The notes: generated from the letters alone by a model not told the origin. A stretch of 64,000 bases of DNA from Vibrio penaeicida (GCF_019977755.1 NZ_AP025145.1:62001-126000), one strand, 5' to 3'. Shown: positions 36,715 to 46,873, counted from the stretch's first letter. Translations and numbers: made by a program.

Positions 36715-37647
36715 ATGAAACGAATTTCAATCATAGGTGAATGCATGATTGAGCTGAATGGCGAACCATTTGGTGCAATGTGGCAAACCTACGGAGGCGA
36801 CACCCTTAATGCTGCGGTTTACGCCAGCCGCCATCAGGAAAAGTACTCCACTAAAGTGGATGTTACCTATCTAACAGCTTTGGGTTCCGATGCGTTAAGT
36901 TATGGGTTGAAAAAGCGTTGGCAAGATGAAGGGATCAATACGGATTGGGTGTTAGAAGATGCCAACCGAGTCCCTGGTGCTTATCTCATTCAATTGGATG
37001 GCGAAGGTGAGCGAACCTTCTTGTATTGGCGTAATGAGTCTGCGGCGAGGTACCTTCTTCAGCACCCTAATTTTTCAGATTTGAAAGAAGCGTCGATGGG
37101 GGCTGATGTAACGTTTCTAAGTGGAATCAGCCTTGCCATTTTGCCTGATGATGACAAACCAAAATTGTACCAGTGGTTGAAGGAGCTCCGTCACGCAGGT
37201 TCAGAAGTCGCGTTTGACAGCAACTTCCGCCCGGCACTTTGGAAGGATACAGAAAGCGTAAAACAGGCTTACCTGAGTGTTTATAGAACCACAGATATTG
37301 CGCTGGTCACTTTCGACGACGAACAAGCGCTTTGGGGAGATACTACACCCGAAGAGACGTTCCAAAGGCTAGAAGCACTCGGTGTGCGTATTGTCGTGGT
37401 GCGATTAGGTGAAAAAGGCTGTTTAGTGCAGGATTTTTCCGATAAACAATCCGCGATTGAAGTACCCACTATCCCCGTGGAGAAGGTGGTCGATACCACA
37501 TCTGCAGGAGACTCATTTAACGGTGCTTTCTTTGCTGCCTACTTGAATGGTGAGTGCTTAGCTGAATGTTGCAAGCAAGGTAATATCCTTGCAGGAAAAG
37601 TGATTCAGCATAAAGGCGCGATCGTGCCCAAGAGTGCCACAAATTAG
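36715..37647 (+). CDS. kdgK: 2-dehydro-3-deoxygluconokinase
   Basis: About 310 residues from ATG 36715, which has GGA upstream; ATG 36709 is an alternative overlapping that site. A PfkB-family sugar kinase: IIGECMIELNG, the YGGDTLNAAVYASR sugar-binding segment, and the ATP/anion-hole motif DTTSAGDSFNGAFFAAYL with the catalytic Asp. FDSNFRPALW is also typical. It phosphorylates 2-keto-3-deoxygluconate to KDPG. The aldolase gene eda follows in the same direction 132 bp on, so together they give the lower Entner-Doudoroff arm. Confidence 0.93.
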   Translation: MKRISIIGECMIELNGEPFGAMWQTYGGDTLNAAVYASRHQEKYSTKVDVTYLTALGSDALSYGLKKRWQDEGINTDWVLEDANRVPGAYLIQLDGEGERTFLYWRNESAARYLLQHPNFSDLKEASMGADVTFLSGISLAILPDDDKPKLYQWLKELRHAGSEVAFDSNFRPALWKDTESVKQAYLSVYRTTDIALVTFDDEQALWGDTTPEETFQRLEALGVRIVVVRLGEKGCLVQDFSDKQSAIEVPTIPVEKVVDTTSAGDSFNGAFFAAYLNGECLAECCKQGNILAGKVIQHKGAIVPKSATN

Positions 37648-37779
37648 TCACTAAAGTTAATGGCTTGAAACTAGAAGTTTTAGGTCACTGACTCTAAAAG
37701 ATATACCCAAATTTTATACCCGATGAACGGTAATATTGTCATTAGGGAAGAGAACCCCAAGAAGAATTAAGGAGACATC

Positions 37780-38406
37780 GTGAGTACCATTAGTGAACAG
37801 TTAAAAGCGTTAAAAGTTGTCCCTGTCATTGCGATTGACAAGGCTGAAGACATTATCGAGTTAGGTAAAGTGCTCGCAGAAAATGGCTTACCAGTAGCCG
37901 AAATTACGTTTCGTTCAGACGCTGCCGTTGAAGCCATTCGCTTGTTGAAAGAATCGCAACCAGACATGTTGATCGGAGCGGGTACGGTATTGAATGCCGA
38001 GCAAGTAAAAGCCGCAAAAGCAGCTGGCGCTTCATTTATTGTTTCACCAGGTCTTAACCCAAACACGGTAAAAGCGTGCCAAGAAGAAGGCATTGAAATC
38101 GTACCTGGAGTAAACAACCCAAGCGCGATTGAAGCGGCATTGGAATTGGGTTTGAAAACGTTGAAGTTTTTCCCTGCTGAAGCGTCAGGTGGCATCAACA
38201 TGGTGAAATCTCTTCTTGCGCCTTATACCGACATTGAATTAATGCCGACAGGTGGTATCAATACGAAAAACGTCAACGACTATCTGGCGATACCTCGTGT
38301 TATTGCTTGTGGCGGAACTTGGATGGTAGACAAAAAGCTGATTCAAGAAGGAAAGTGGGATGAGTTAGCGAAATTAACGCGTGAAGCGGTTGAGCTCGTT
38401 AATTAA
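37780..38406 (+). CDS. eda: KDPG/KHG aldolase
   Basis: A 208-residue class I aldolase beginning at GTG 37780 with AAGGAG seven bases upstream. Motifs PVAEITFRSDAAVEAI, IGAGTVLNAEQ, FIVSPGLNPN and the Schiff-base lysine in LKFFPAEASGG are intact, as is LMPTGGIN. It splits KDPG to pyruvate and glyceraldehyde-3-phosphate. It is in line with kdgK and ends at a hairpin. A KdgR box could not be assigned with confidence in the control region upstream. Confidence 0.95.
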   Translation: MSTISEQLKALKVVPVIAIDKAEDIIELGKVLAENGLPVAEITFRSDAAVEAIRLLKESQPDMLIGAGTVLNAEQVKAAKAAGASFIVSPGLNPNTVKACQEEGIEIVPGVNNPSAIEAALELGLKTLKFFPAEASGGINMVKSLLAPYTDIELMPTGGINTKNVNDYLAIPRVIACGGTWMVDKKLIQEGKWDELAKLTREAVELVN

Positions 38407-38439
38407 TCAAGCGTTACGAGATGAATTTTACGTATTCAA

Positions 38440-38466
38440 AATGCCAGCGTAATGCTGGCATTGTTG
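38440..38466 (+). terminator. Hairpin after eda (weak terminator)
   Basis: A 9-bp perfect stem (38440-38448 with 38454-38462) with a 5-base loop follows eda by 34 bp. The downstream tract (GTTGCTC) is not T-rich, so termination may be partial. Confidence 0.6.
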
Positions 38467-38572
38467 CTCTAGTGCTTTGTATACCAGTGTTTGTATACCA
38501 GTGCTTTATGGCATCACTGCAATTTTAATCACTCTCAAGCACGCTAATTCATTTAAAGTCGCTATAAACGGC

Positions 38573-39058
38573 TTAGTATTCGAAAATACTTGGGTTGTAG
38601 CGCATGACCATGCCTTTCATTGCTTCATGAATGATCTGCTGGTGTTCTTCACTTACATGGGCAACGGCTTCTTGCAGCTCGTTGTTGATGATTTTTGAAA
38701 GTTCGTCGTGAACTTTTTTGCCTTTTAACGTAAGGAAGATCTTTTTCGCGTTTTTATGCGTTGGATCTGGAGTCGAGGCGATGTATTCATTTTTTTCTGC
38801 GTGGCGGATTAAGCTGGTCATTGTGCCTTTACTGCGCTGCAATCTTTCTGCTAACACGCTTGGGCGAAGACCATCTTCATAATCCAGCTCCATTAGTACA
38901 AGAAGCTGCTCTACATTGATTTCTTTATAGAGCTTTTGGATTTCTAATTGAATTCGGTTTTGCATTTGTCGCGTTGCGATCCAGCTAATTCCAGCAGTAG
39001 TTTCGTAAGGTTTAGGTTTTTTATTGTCTGCCACTTTGTTGGCCCTCGACTTATTCAT
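38573..39058 (-). CDS. MarR family transcriptional regulator
   Basis: A 161-residue winged-helix protein. The helix-turn-helix is in VLAERLQRSKGTMTSLIRHA with the wing EYIASTPDPTHKNAKKIFLT, a classic MarR arrangement. The dimerisation helices flank it. It is transcribed away from the CBM48 gene, with a 530-bp gap between the starts. Its target is unknown. A TTTGATATCAAA palindrome at 39215-39226 in the gap is a weak operator candidate. The 3' end overlaps an ACCCAAGTA copy of the dispersed repeat. Confidence 0.88.
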   Translation of the reverse strand: MNKSRANKVADNKKPKPYETTAGISWIATRQMQNRIQLEIQKLYKEINVEQLLVLMELDYEDGLRPSVLAERLQRSKGTMTSLIRHAEKNEYIASTPDPTHKNAKKIFLTLKGKKVHDELSKIINNELQEAVAHVSEEHQQIIHEAMKGMVMRYNPSIFEY

Positions 39059-39588
39059 ATGATCTATTGCAACATCTTAAGCATATCAAGGTTCGAAGTA
39101 AAAGGTATTTACTCAGTAAACTATTTTTTTGCGATCGATGAACGTTTGGTTTTATGTGAAATTGCATCCATTTTCAAACCTATTCGGATCAGGTTTGTGT
39201 AACTGGTTGAATCTTTTGATATCAAAGAATCTCGTCAACGTCAGCTACGACAAAATGTGGTCTTTTCTCGTATTGGTTTTACGTAAGATCTCCATCTAAC
39301 TGCATTGACGCGTCCTCAATGTTGTTTCAAAATTCAAATTGATTCCACTTCAAGTTAATGGGTGAAAAAGCGGTTTATTCGATTTTCTGAGCGTTAAATT
39401 TTGCCCCATTGTTTCCGTTTTTTGATCGCCATCTACACTCAAACTTGATGGTTAATTGAGCGAGTTCTCATTCGAATGACTCAATACCACGAAAATCTAT
39501 AACATCAACAAAAAATGCATGTTGCCTTGCGTTATGAGACTGGTTGAGTTATTAAAATTAGAAAACACGAAATAGTATGGAGTTGGTT
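39059..39588. other. 530-bp intergenic region
   Basis: No credible gene was seen. It holds the divergent promoters of the MarR and CBM48 genes and the 12-bp palindrome TTTGATATCAAA (39215-39226). I see no other structure. Confidence 0.6.
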
Positions 39589-39897
39589 GTGATTAACAAA
39601 AAGTTTTTTAAGACTAAGAATGAGGTTGAAGTAACGTTTGAGCTGGATGAAAAAGAAGCCAGCTCTGTAGCGATAGTCGCGGATTTTCTTGATTGGAAAG
39701 CGGCACCTATGAAGCGCAATAAAAAAGATAAGATCTTCAAATTCAAAACACGTTTACCGAAAGACCAAGAATTTGAGTTTCGGTATCTTGTGAATGAATC
39801 AAATTGGGTGAACGATGCGAACGCAGACAAGTATGTGCCAAACTCATTTGGTCAGGACAATTGCTTGGTTTCGACCAGAGAACGCTCGGTGAAATGA
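39589..39897 (+). CDS. Stand-alone CBM48/isoamylase N-terminal-like glycogen-binding domain protein
   Basis: About 102 residues from GTG 39589 with GGAG six bases upstream; the alternative ATG 39577 has no ribosome site. The sequence KNEVEVTFELDEKEASSVAI, VADFLDWKAAPMKRN and FRYLVNESNWVNDANADKYV follow the CBM48 (AMPK beta/isoamylase) beta-sandwich. Such short proteins probably bind glycogen or alpha-glucans. No catalytic domain is attached, and there is no glycogen operon nearby. It ends at a convergent terminator. Confidence 0.8.
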   Translation: MINKKFFKTKNEVEVTFELDEKEASSVAIVADFLDWKAAPMKRNKKDKIFKFKTRLPKDQEFEFRYLVNESNWVNDANADKYVPNSFGQDNCLVSTRERSVK

Positions 39898-39933
39898 TTC
39901 CCAGTATAGGTGGTGAAAATCGAGCCTAATAAG

Positions 39934-39962
39934 ACCCCGAACTGATTCAGCTTCGGGGTTTT
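39934..39962. terminator. Convergent hairpin terminator
   Basis: An 8-bp stem (39934-39941 with 39952-39959) encloses a 10-base loop and leads into TTTT on the plus side. The stop of the opposite-strand GGDEF/EAL gene lies within it, so both strands use the structure. Confidence 0.75.
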
Positions 39963-41767
39963 AAGTATTCAATCTTTTGCAATAATTGTGGTGGCGATAG
40001 AGGGCAGGAGAAAAGGTAACCTTGTATCGATGAACACCCCATTTCTACTAATTTCTTCAATTCTGATTCGGTTTCGACGCCTTCGGCAATGATATTCACT
40101 TGTAGCTGTTTGGCCAGTTCAACAATCAACTTGACGATTCGCTCTGACTTTAAGTTGGTGAGCATGTTTTGTACAAATGTTTTGTCAATTTTTATACAGT
40201 CAATATCGTATCGGTGAATGTAGTTCAAACTGGAATAGCCCGTTCCAAAGTCATCCAAAGCAATCCTAAAGCCTTGTTCATGTAATCCTTTCATTGCCAA
40301 ACGAATATCACCGGATTGAGTCATGAGCACGGTCTCGGTAAGTTCAATGGTGAATTCATGGGCACTAAAATGATAGCGCTCTAAATTTTTAGACAGCTGG
40401 GAGAGGTACTGCTTGGGTTGCGCGAGTTCCTTTGCTGAGCAGTTCACACTGAGTTCGATAGAGTACCCCAATGCTTTTTCAAGAAAGACTTTGGCTTCGC
40501 AGGCAAGCTCGAAAACTCTTTCCCCTAATTTACTGATCATGCCTGTATGCTCTGCGGCTTCGATGAACTCATCGGGGGCAATAATGCCTAGCTTAGGGTC
40601 GTTCCAGCGGGCTAGCACTTCAAACTTGCGCCACGCTTCTCCATTTAATAATACGATAGGTTGTAAGGCGACGCTGAGTGCGCTGTTTTCAACGGTTGAA
40701 CTTAGATCGTGTGTCAGAGCTTCAATCACTTGCGAGCGTCGAAGGTGCATGGCACTTAGGTGGCTATCGTAAAACTGAAGATCGCATTTCTGGCTTTGTT
40801 TACATAACTTCAAAGCGAGATTGGCCTTCAGCAGCAAGTCGTCACCATTTTCGGCATCTTCAAAACTGACGATACCAATGCTGATCGAGAAGTTGAGAAC
40901 AAACGCTTCGTAGCAGAATCCAGCATTGAGTACATCAATGAGCGATCGGGCGAATTCTTCCACGCTTTCACTGTTGCATATCACAGCGAATTCGTCTCCG
41001 CCAATGCGAAATAGGGTGTCGACCTGATCAAAACAGCGTTGAATAGATTGAGTTGTATGCAATAAAACTCTATCAGCAATATGTGTACCGTATAAATCGT
41101 TGATTTCTTTAAACCCGTTAATGTCAATGAGAACGAGGCTAGAAGTATCACCTCCATTGGCCATTAAATGTTTCAAATGATGCGACAAAGAAAAACGATT
41201 ATAGAGTTTGGTGAGGTTGTCTCGTTTGGTTTGCTCGCTTAGCTGGTTAAGCAAAGTATCGGTTTGTTCAACCAGCCACTTAGCACGCAATTGGTGAATA
41301 ATTATTTTAGAGAACAGTTTATGGTAATGAATGATGGGTTGAGGGTCGCCGACTGGAGTTTTAAATGTGGATATGAGAATGCCCAGCGTTTTTCCTTGTT
41401 GGTTTTTTAATGGGTAACCTAAATAAGATTCAAGCTGGAGATCGACTAGAAAAGGATCCTGAGGGAAGTGGTTGTACGCTTTTTCAGGGTAGAAACAGAA
41501 TTCTTTGTCGGCTTTCGTTGCTTGTTCACAAGGCGTGTTTTTAATGTCGTACTCTAAATCGCCCATGAGATCGCCTTCTTGAACATACGCCAAGGTTGAG
41601 GCAACGCGATTGAGTTCGTTCAATTCGACGACACAAGTACAAAACGAGTTTAGCTTTTTGTGGAGCAACATACATGTTTGCTCTAAAAGCTCATTTCCAT
41701 CGAGTAAGAGTATGGTATTGATGTCACTCATACTGATGGTTGTATCATTGAAGTCCATTCTTTCCAT
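39947..41767 (-). CDS. GAF-like/GGDEF/EAL c-di-GMP enzyme
   Basis: A 606-residue cytoplasmic protein. A GAF-like sensor covers about residues 10-165, a GGDEF domain follows with FRIGGDEFAV intact (about residue 255), and an EAL domain fills the C-terminal 250 residues. The EAL signature is EVL (in FEVLARWNDP), while DDFGTGYSSL, IKIDKTFVQ, IAEGVETESEL and SSIQGYLFS are conserved. Both synthesis and hydrolysis are therefore possible; the EAL Ala-to-Val change is common in active enzymes. There is no membrane segment. Convergent with the CBM48 gene. Confidence 0.88.
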   Translation of the reverse strand: MERMDFNDTTISMSDINTILLLDGNELLEQTCMLLHKKLNSFCTCVVELNELNRVASTLAYVQEGDLMGDLEYDIKNTPCEQATKADKEFCFYPEKAYNHFPQDPFLVDLQLESYLGYPLKNQQGKTLGILISTFKTPVGDPQPIIHYHKLFSKIIIHQLRAKWLVEQTDTLLNQLSEQTKRDNLTKLYNRFSLSHHLKHLMANGGDTSSLVLIDINGFKEINDLYGTHIADRVLLHTTQSIQRCFDQVDTLFRIGGDEFAVICNSESVEEFARSLIDVLNAGFCYEAFVLNFSISIGIVSFEDAENGDDLLLKANLALKLCKQSQKCDLQFYDSHLSAMHLRRSQVIEALTHDLSSTVENSALSVALQPIVLLNGEAWRKFEVLARWNDPKLGIIAPDEFIEAAEHTGMISKLGERVFELACEAKVFLEKALGYSIELSVNCSAKELAQPKQYLSQLSKNLERYHFSAHEFTIELTETVLMTQSGDIRLAMKGLHEQGFRIALDDFGTGYSSLNYIHRYDIDCIKIDKTFVQNMLTNLKSERIVKLIVELAKQLQVNIIAEGVETESELKKLVEMGCSSIQGYLFSCPLSPPQLLQKIEYLKPRS

Positions 41768-41943
41768 GATCTGTCAAAACCCAGCATTGACGTGATTACT
41801 TATTCATCTGACATGAACATGCAAACCGCACGTTATTTTATAAAATGTGAATATAAAATTCTTATAGAACAGAAGTATAAGATGGAAAAAGTGGCACGAG
41901 TAAAAAAAATCCCGATCTGACTCTTTATTGAGAATATTATGAA

Positions 41944-41967
41944 ATAGCGGTCATAAATGACCGCTAT
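41944..41967 (-). terminator. Hairpin downstream of aldB
   Basis: An 11-bp inverted repeat (41944-41954 with 41957-41967) lies 18 bp after the aldB stop. On the minus strand the following bases are only moderately T-rich, so it is a weak terminator. Confidence 0.6.
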
Positions 41968-41984
41968 GAGTAGAAGGAAAGGTT

Positions 41985-43505
41985 CTAGAAAAAGCCAAGT
42001 GGATTTACGCTGTAGCTCACCAGCATGTTTTTTGTGTTTTGATAATGATCGAGCATCATTTTGTGGGTTTCCCGACCAATGCCCGACTTTTTGTAACCGC
42101 CAAACGCTGCGTGAGCAGGGTACGCGTGATAGCAGTTAATCCAGATACGACCTGCTTCAATGTTTCTCCCCATTCGATAGGCCAAGTTGGTGTCACGCGT
42201 CCAAACTCCGGCACCTAGCCCGTATTCGGTGTCATTAGCGATGGCCAGTGCTTCTTCTTCGTCTTTGAAGGTCGTGATGGCGATGACGGGACCAAAAATC
42301 TCTTCTTGGAACACGCGCATTTTATTGTTGCCTTTCAGCATAGTGGGCGTGATGTAGTATCCGCTTTCTAAGTCACCATCTTGGGATAAACTCTTACCGC
42401 CAATTAGGACTTCTGCCCCTTCTTGCTTTCCTATCTCCATGTACTTTAAGATTTTTTCAAACTGCTCGAGTGATGCTTGAGCGCCCACTTGGGTGTCGGT
42501 ATCAAGGGGGTTTCCTTGCTTAATCGTTTTGGCGCGTTTTGTGGCTTTTTCGATGAACTTGTCGTAAATGGATTCGTGAATCAGTACACGGGATGGGCAG
42601 GTACACACTTCTCCTTGGTTGAAGAAAGCGAGCAACATGCCTTCAACGCATTTGTCTAAATATTCGTCTTCGTAATCAAATACATCAGAAAAATAGATGT
42701 TTGGCGACTTTCCGCCTAATTCGACGGTTGAAGGAATCAAGTTATCTGCCGCGCATTTGAGAATGTGATTTCCGACTTCGGTTGAACCAGTGAACGCCAG
42801 TTTGGCGATACGGTTGCTGGTGGCGAGGGCTTGACCTGCCTCTGATCCAAACCCGTTTACTACGTTGATCACACCTGGTGGAATCAAATCGCCAATCACT
42901 TCCATTAAAAGCAATATTGATGTGGGTGTTTGCTCGGCGGGTTTAAGCACAACACAACAACCAGCGGCCATTGCAGGTGCCAACTTCCAAGCAGCCATGA
43001 GCATAGGAAAGTTCCACGGAATAATTTGCCCTACCACACCAATAGGTTCTGGAAAGTGGTAACTTGCGGTGTCTTTATCTAACTCAGCTGACGTTCCTTC
43101 TTGCGCACGAATGCACCCTGCAAAGTAGCGGAAGTGGTCGACGACTAAAGGTAAGTCAGCATTTAAAGTTTCCCGCACGGGTTTGCCATTTTCCCATGTT
43201 TCTGCGACGGCTAATGCTTCTAGGTTTTCTTCAATACGATCGGCAATCTTCAGCAAAATATTGGATCGTTCCGTCACACTCGTATTTGCCCACTGCGCGC
43301 GGACTTGGTGCGCAGCATCTAACGCTAATTCTATGTCTTCAGCGGTTGAGCGTGCGACCTGACAGTAGGGCTTCCCGTTTACTGGGGAAATATTATCGAA
43401 GTATTCGTTCTGAGTGGGTTTGATCCACTTTCCACCGATGTAGTTGTCGTACTGTGCTTTAAATTGGACCACCGATCCTTCTTTTCCGGGTTGAGCGTAG
43501 ATCAT
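41985..43505 (-). CDS. aldB: Aldehyde dehydrogenase AldB/ExaC-type
   Basis: A 506-residue aldehyde dehydrogenase from ATG 43505, with AAAAAGGAATAG upstream. It aligns throughout with E. coli Ald[34 protein letters not shown], the catalytic cysteine in [13 protein letters not shown], and the C-terminal [18 protein letters not shown] and [12 protein letters not shown]. It oxidises acetaldehyde and related short aldehydes with NAD(P). A sigma-54 promoter lies about 75 bp upstream and a divergent AcoR-like activator gene begins beyond it, so expression is probably induced by an aldehyde or alcohol through that protein. Confidence 0.93.
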   Translation of the reverse strand: MIYAQPGKEGSVVQFKAQYDNYIGGKWIKPTQNEYFDNISPVNGKPYCQVARSTAEDIELALDAAHQVRAQWANTSVTERSNILLKIADRIEENLEALAVAETWENGKPVRETLNADLPLVVDHFRYFAGCIRAQEGTSAELDKDTASYHFPEPIGVVGQIIPWNFPMLMAAWKLAPAMAAGCCVVLKPAEQTPTSILLLMEVIGDLIPPGVINVVNGFGSEAGQALATSNRIAKLAFTGSTEVGNHILKCAADNLIPSTVELGGKSPNIYFSDVFDYEDEYLDKCVEGMLLAFFNQGEVCTCPSRVLIHESIYDKFIEKATKRAKTIKQGNPLDTDTQVGAQASLEQFEKILKYMEIGKQEGAEVLIGGKSLSQDGDLESGYYITPTMLKGNNKMRVFQEEIFGPVIAITTFKDEEEALAIANDTEYGLGAGVWTRDTNLAYRMGRNIEAGRIWINCYHAYPAHAAFGGYKKSGIGRETHKMMLDHYQNTKNMLVSYSVNPLGFF

Positions 43506-43577
43506 TGTTCTATTCCTTTTTATTGGGTTTAACTCAGCATTAAGTTGATACAAGACGAACGTATCTTGGTCTTTCAA

Positions 43578-43595
43578 TCGCAAGCTTTACGCCAA
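43578..43595 (-). promoter_or_regulatory. Sigma-54 (-24/-12) promoter upstream of aldB
   Basis: The minus strand reads TTGGCGTAAAGCTTGC. The -24 GG and -12 GC dinucleotides have the required 10-base interval, matching the consensus TGGCAC-N5-TTGC at the key positions. It lies about 75 bases upstream of the aldB start. A divergent sigma-54 activator gene follows. Confidence 0.75.
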
Positions 43596-43751
43596 TCTAG
43601 AAAAGTTTGTTGTTAATGAAATGTAACGTTATGATTGTTAAGTGGTTAACATTTAGGCGTGGGCAAGCAGCAAATAAAGGTTCCCTCCCGACGTATTGCT
43701 GAATTGTCACACTTTGGAACACAGGGTCTGTCTCAATATGGAGCAGTTGTC

Positions 43752-45599
43752 ATGCTCGACTCTTTAAAAAATATTCCTAGTTCAAACTGGTTGGTGGAAT
43801 CATGGAAGCGAAGTGAATCTGCTGGTCTTGTTACAACCAAAAAACCTCAGCATATCCGATTGGATGGTGCGCAGTTATCAGATAAAAAATACCGTGCTAG
43901 GCAGTTAATCAATGCGGTTGAGGCAGTCGCGTATCCATTATTTCAGCAAGTGTTTCAGGGCACGGATAGCCGCCTAATTTTGACCGACCAAGAAGGCGTG
44001 ATTGTCGGGTCTTGGGGGCAAATGAGTTTTCAAGACAGGCTACACAACATTGCGCTGGAATTGGGAGTCTGTTGGCAGGAGCGCCTAAAAGGCACGAACG
44101 CCATTGGTACAGCCATTACTGAAAACCGAACCATTTCTGTGATTGGTGGCGAGCACTTTATACGCCAGCATCGTTTTATTAGCTGTACGGCAACCCCTAT
44201 TTTATCAGGGGCTGGTGAGGTACTTGGGGTGCTGGATATCACCAGTGAACAAGCCGTACACGGGCAAGATACTCAGGTTTTACTGCGTAATATGGGGCAA
44301 TTGGCTGAGAATTGGTTGCTGAACAATATGCAAGATTCCCGTATCCGGCTAGAGTTTGCGATGAGTGAATCTTTATTGAATACGGGTTGGCAAGGTGTTG
44401 TTATCGCAGACGATAGCGGGAAAGTGATTGCTCACAATCAGTTTGCAAGCCGCATGCTGCAATCTGATGAGATCGTCGGGTTACCGCTGGAACGTTTGTT
44501 AAATAGTGAGGCGTTCTCAGATGATGTGAACCCTATGGTTTTTCGCACGGAGAGCATCACACCTAATGCCGTACCTTTCAAGGCATTCGGGTCTCAAGTC
44601 GTCGATTCAAAGCCTTCTGCGTCTAGCCTTAAATCATTTAGTGTAAATAGCGCTACTAGCCAAAAGAAACCAGGCTTTCATTTGCACTTTGGCGACGATG
44701 CCATGGCAAAGGTTTGGCAACAGGCGAGTAAGCTCATAGATAAAGACATCAGTCTTCTTATCCACGGTGAAACGGGGACAGGTAAAGGTGAATTGGTTAA
44801 GGCGCTTCATCAACACAGCTTCCGATCCCATCAACCGTTGGTGGCTGTGAATTGCGGTGCGATACCCAATGAATTAATCGAATCCGAGTTATTTGGATAT
44901 GAAGCTGGTGCGTTTACCGGATCAAACCCCAAAGGGGCGATGGGCAAGGTGAGAGCGGCTGACAGGGGCATACTGTTTTTAGATGAAATTGCGGACATGT
45001 CACTGGGTGCTCAGTGTCGGCTTTTACACGTTTTACAGGACAGTGAAGTGATGCCCGTTGGTGCGACAAAAGCCGTACCTGTCGATGTTCGAATTGTAGC
45101 TGCCACTCACAAAGACTTACCTGCCATGATTTCGAAAGGTGAATTTCGACAAGATCTTTACTATCGGTTGAATGGGCTCATCCTCAATATTCCACCATTG
45201 CGAAACAGACAAGACAGAACCGAATTAATACAGCGTATTCACCAAAACTATTCTGAAGGTGAGCAAGTATTGTCTGCTGAGTTACTGGCGTTTTTGGACG
45301 GTTATTCTTGGCCGGGTAATTTACGTGAGTTAGACAATGTGTTGAAAGTCGCAACCTTGCTTTCAGAGGAAGCAGCTGAGTTGCGGGTGTCCCATTTGCC
45401 TGAACATATCGTTAACGCGCATAACTCGATCAAAACAGACGCGCATTCTAATCCAGAAGGAACACTGAGCGAGCTTGCCGATGCCAAGCTCTTGAGTGTG
45501 TATGCCGAGCAAGGTGAGAACGTGAGTCGGACGGCGAAAAAACTCGGTATCAGCCGACAAACGTTATATCGAAAACTCAAGCGATTGGGTTATGAATAG
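43752..45599 (+). CDS. Sigma-54-dependent activator, AcoR-like
   Basis: About 615 residues from ATG 43752, which has GGAG eight bases upstream; GTG 43659 is an upstream alternative. The N-terminal GAF-like sensor is at about 80-200, with GTNAIGTAITENRTISVIGGEH. The AAA+ domain follows, with Walker A GETGTGKGE, the sigma-54-contact motif GAFTGS and Walker B LFLDEIADM. The C-terminal Fis-type helix-turn-helix contains SRTAKKLGISRQTLYRKLKR. It is divergent from aldB, and the matching -24/-12 promoter suggests that it activates aldB in response to acetaldehyde, acetoin or a similar compound. Confidence 0.88.
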   Translation: MLDSLKNIPSSNWLVESWKRSESAGLVTTKKPQHIRLDGAQLSDKKYRARQLINAVEAVAYPLFQQVFQGTDSRLILTDQEGVIVGSWGQMSFQDRLHNIALELGVCWQERLKGTNAIGTAITENRTISVIGGEHFIRQHRFISCTATPILSGAGEVLGVLDITSEQAVHGQDTQVLLRNMGQLAENWLLNNMQDSRIRLEFAMSESLLNTGWQGVVIADDSGKVIAHNQFASRMLQSDEIVGLPLERLLNSEAFSDDVNPMVFRTESITPNAVPFKAFGSQVVDSKPSASSLKSFSVNSATSQKKPGFHLHFGDDAMAKVWQQASKLIDKDISLLIHGETGTGKGELVKALHQHSFRSHQPLVAVNCGAIPNELIESELFGYEAGAFTGSNPKGAMGKVRAADRGILFLDEIADMSLGAQCRLLHVLQDSEVMPVGATKAVPVDVRIVAATHKDLPAMISKGEFRQDLYYRLNGLILNIPPLRNRQDRTELIQRIHQNYSEGEQVLSAELLAFLDGYSWPGNLRELDNVLKVATLLSEEAAELRVSHLPEHIVNAHNSIKTDAHSNPEGTLSELADAKLLSVYAEQGENVSRTAKKLGISRQTLYRKLKRLGYE

Positions 45600-45675
45600 T
45601 GACCAGTTTGCTAACAACGATCAGTCTTTCTGTTAATTAGCCACTTTCTGATACTTCGCTGCTTTCTGATAACCG

Positions 45676-46563
45676 TTAGTGCCCTTTCTCCTGTTCGAGT
45701 CTTTGCTTTAGGTGCTGAATAAAAAGCTGCGTGCGAGTGTGTTCGTAATCGAGTTTTGGGTAGTACGCATATATAGTGGTGGTTTCTGTTTTTAGACCAG
45801 GCAGCACTTGCACTACTTCACCAGAATCCAGCATATCGCGAATCATCATTTTACTGGAAATTAGGATCCCCATACCCACTTTCACGGCGTGGTATAAGGC
45901 TTCAGGATTGGTTGTGGCGAAATTACCCTTGAAGGTGACTTTCTTCTTATTCTCAAAGAAAAACTCTCGCTCCAATTGCTCTCCCCAGATCAGCATATTG
46001 TGGTCTTTTAAATCCTCGACATGTTCTGGCGTGCCAAATTGCTCCAAGTAATGGGGAGAGGCAAAGAACTCAAATGGATATTCAAATAATGGGGTGGCAA
46101 TGAAGCTGAGTGAGTTCATTTGCTCAAGCTCTCGGCTTATATATACATCGAGATCCAGTTCGGGTAACTGACCGGGTACAGTTGTGGTCAGTTGTACTTT
46201 GATGTCTGGGTACTTGGTGAGAAAGTCATCCAAATATCGAACAATAAATCGCGACCCTACTGCAACGGTTGCCCCAATTTTTAAACGGCCAACCGGAGCC
46301 TGTGTAACGGAACGGGTTTCATCAACAATGGATTGCCATTGTTCCATTTGGGACACCGAGCGTTCAAAAAATAGCGCTCCTGCTTCCGTTAAACTGATGG
46401 ATCGCGTGGTGCGCTTGAGCAGTTGTGCACCAACACGGTCTTCAAGCCATAGTACGCGCTTACTAATGGCTGAGCTGGTGGTATTTAAACGCCTCGCAGC
46501 ACCATTAAAACTGCCTTCTTCGACGACTCTTATGTAGCTTTTTACACATTGCATCCAGTCCAT
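45676..46563 (-). CDS. LysR family transcriptional regulator
   Basis: A 295-residue LysR protein. The N-terminal helix-turn-helix (YIRVVEEGSFNGAARRLNTT then SAISKRVLWLEDRVGAQLLKR) is typical of the family. The substrate domain follows from about residue 90. Its gene is divergent from the EmrD-like transporter with 310 bp between the coding starts, so it may regulate that transporter. The effector is unknown. GGATGAG lies upstream of the ATG. Confidence 0.9.
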   Translation of the reverse strand: MDWMQCVKSYIRVVEEGSFNGAARRLNTTSSAISKRVLWLEDRVGAQLLKRTTRSISLTEAGALFFERSVSQMEQWQSIVDETRSVTQAPVGRLKIGATVAVGSRFIVRYLDDFLTKYPDIKVQLTTTVPGQLPELDLDVYISRELEQMNSLSFIATPLFEYPFEFFASPHYLEQFGTPEHVEDLKDHNMLIWGEQLEREFFFENKKKVTFKGNFATTNPEALYHAVKVGMGILISSKMMIRDMLDSGEVVQVLPGLKTETTTIYAYYPKLDYEHTRTQLFIQHLKQRLEQEKGH

Positions 46564-46873
46564 AGCTCATCCATATTAATTCCTGATAGGACGTAATCAC
46601 TTTCCTAGATACCTGATTATCATTCATTGATAACAAAGTAAACTGTTTATGTTTTCACCTCCGATCCCTAATTGGATAAAAAATTGCCTTTGGATACTTT
46701 TAAATTGTCCAGATCTATTCGCCTAGAGCGATTCACTTAGATCTATCCAGCAAGAAGCATCTATTTAGGTCAGTCCACCGAGAGTTATTTAACGAGGGTA
46801 ACTCGCGCGACGTTTATACGAATATCTAAAACCAGTGCGGGTATCCAAAATCAAAGCGAGTAATCAAAATATA

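Noticed and set aside
43659..43751. Upstream GTG start of the sigma-54 activator
   Set aside because: It lacks a ribosome site, whereas ATG 43752 has GGAG at good spacing and begins with a typical activator N-terminus. It remains possible.
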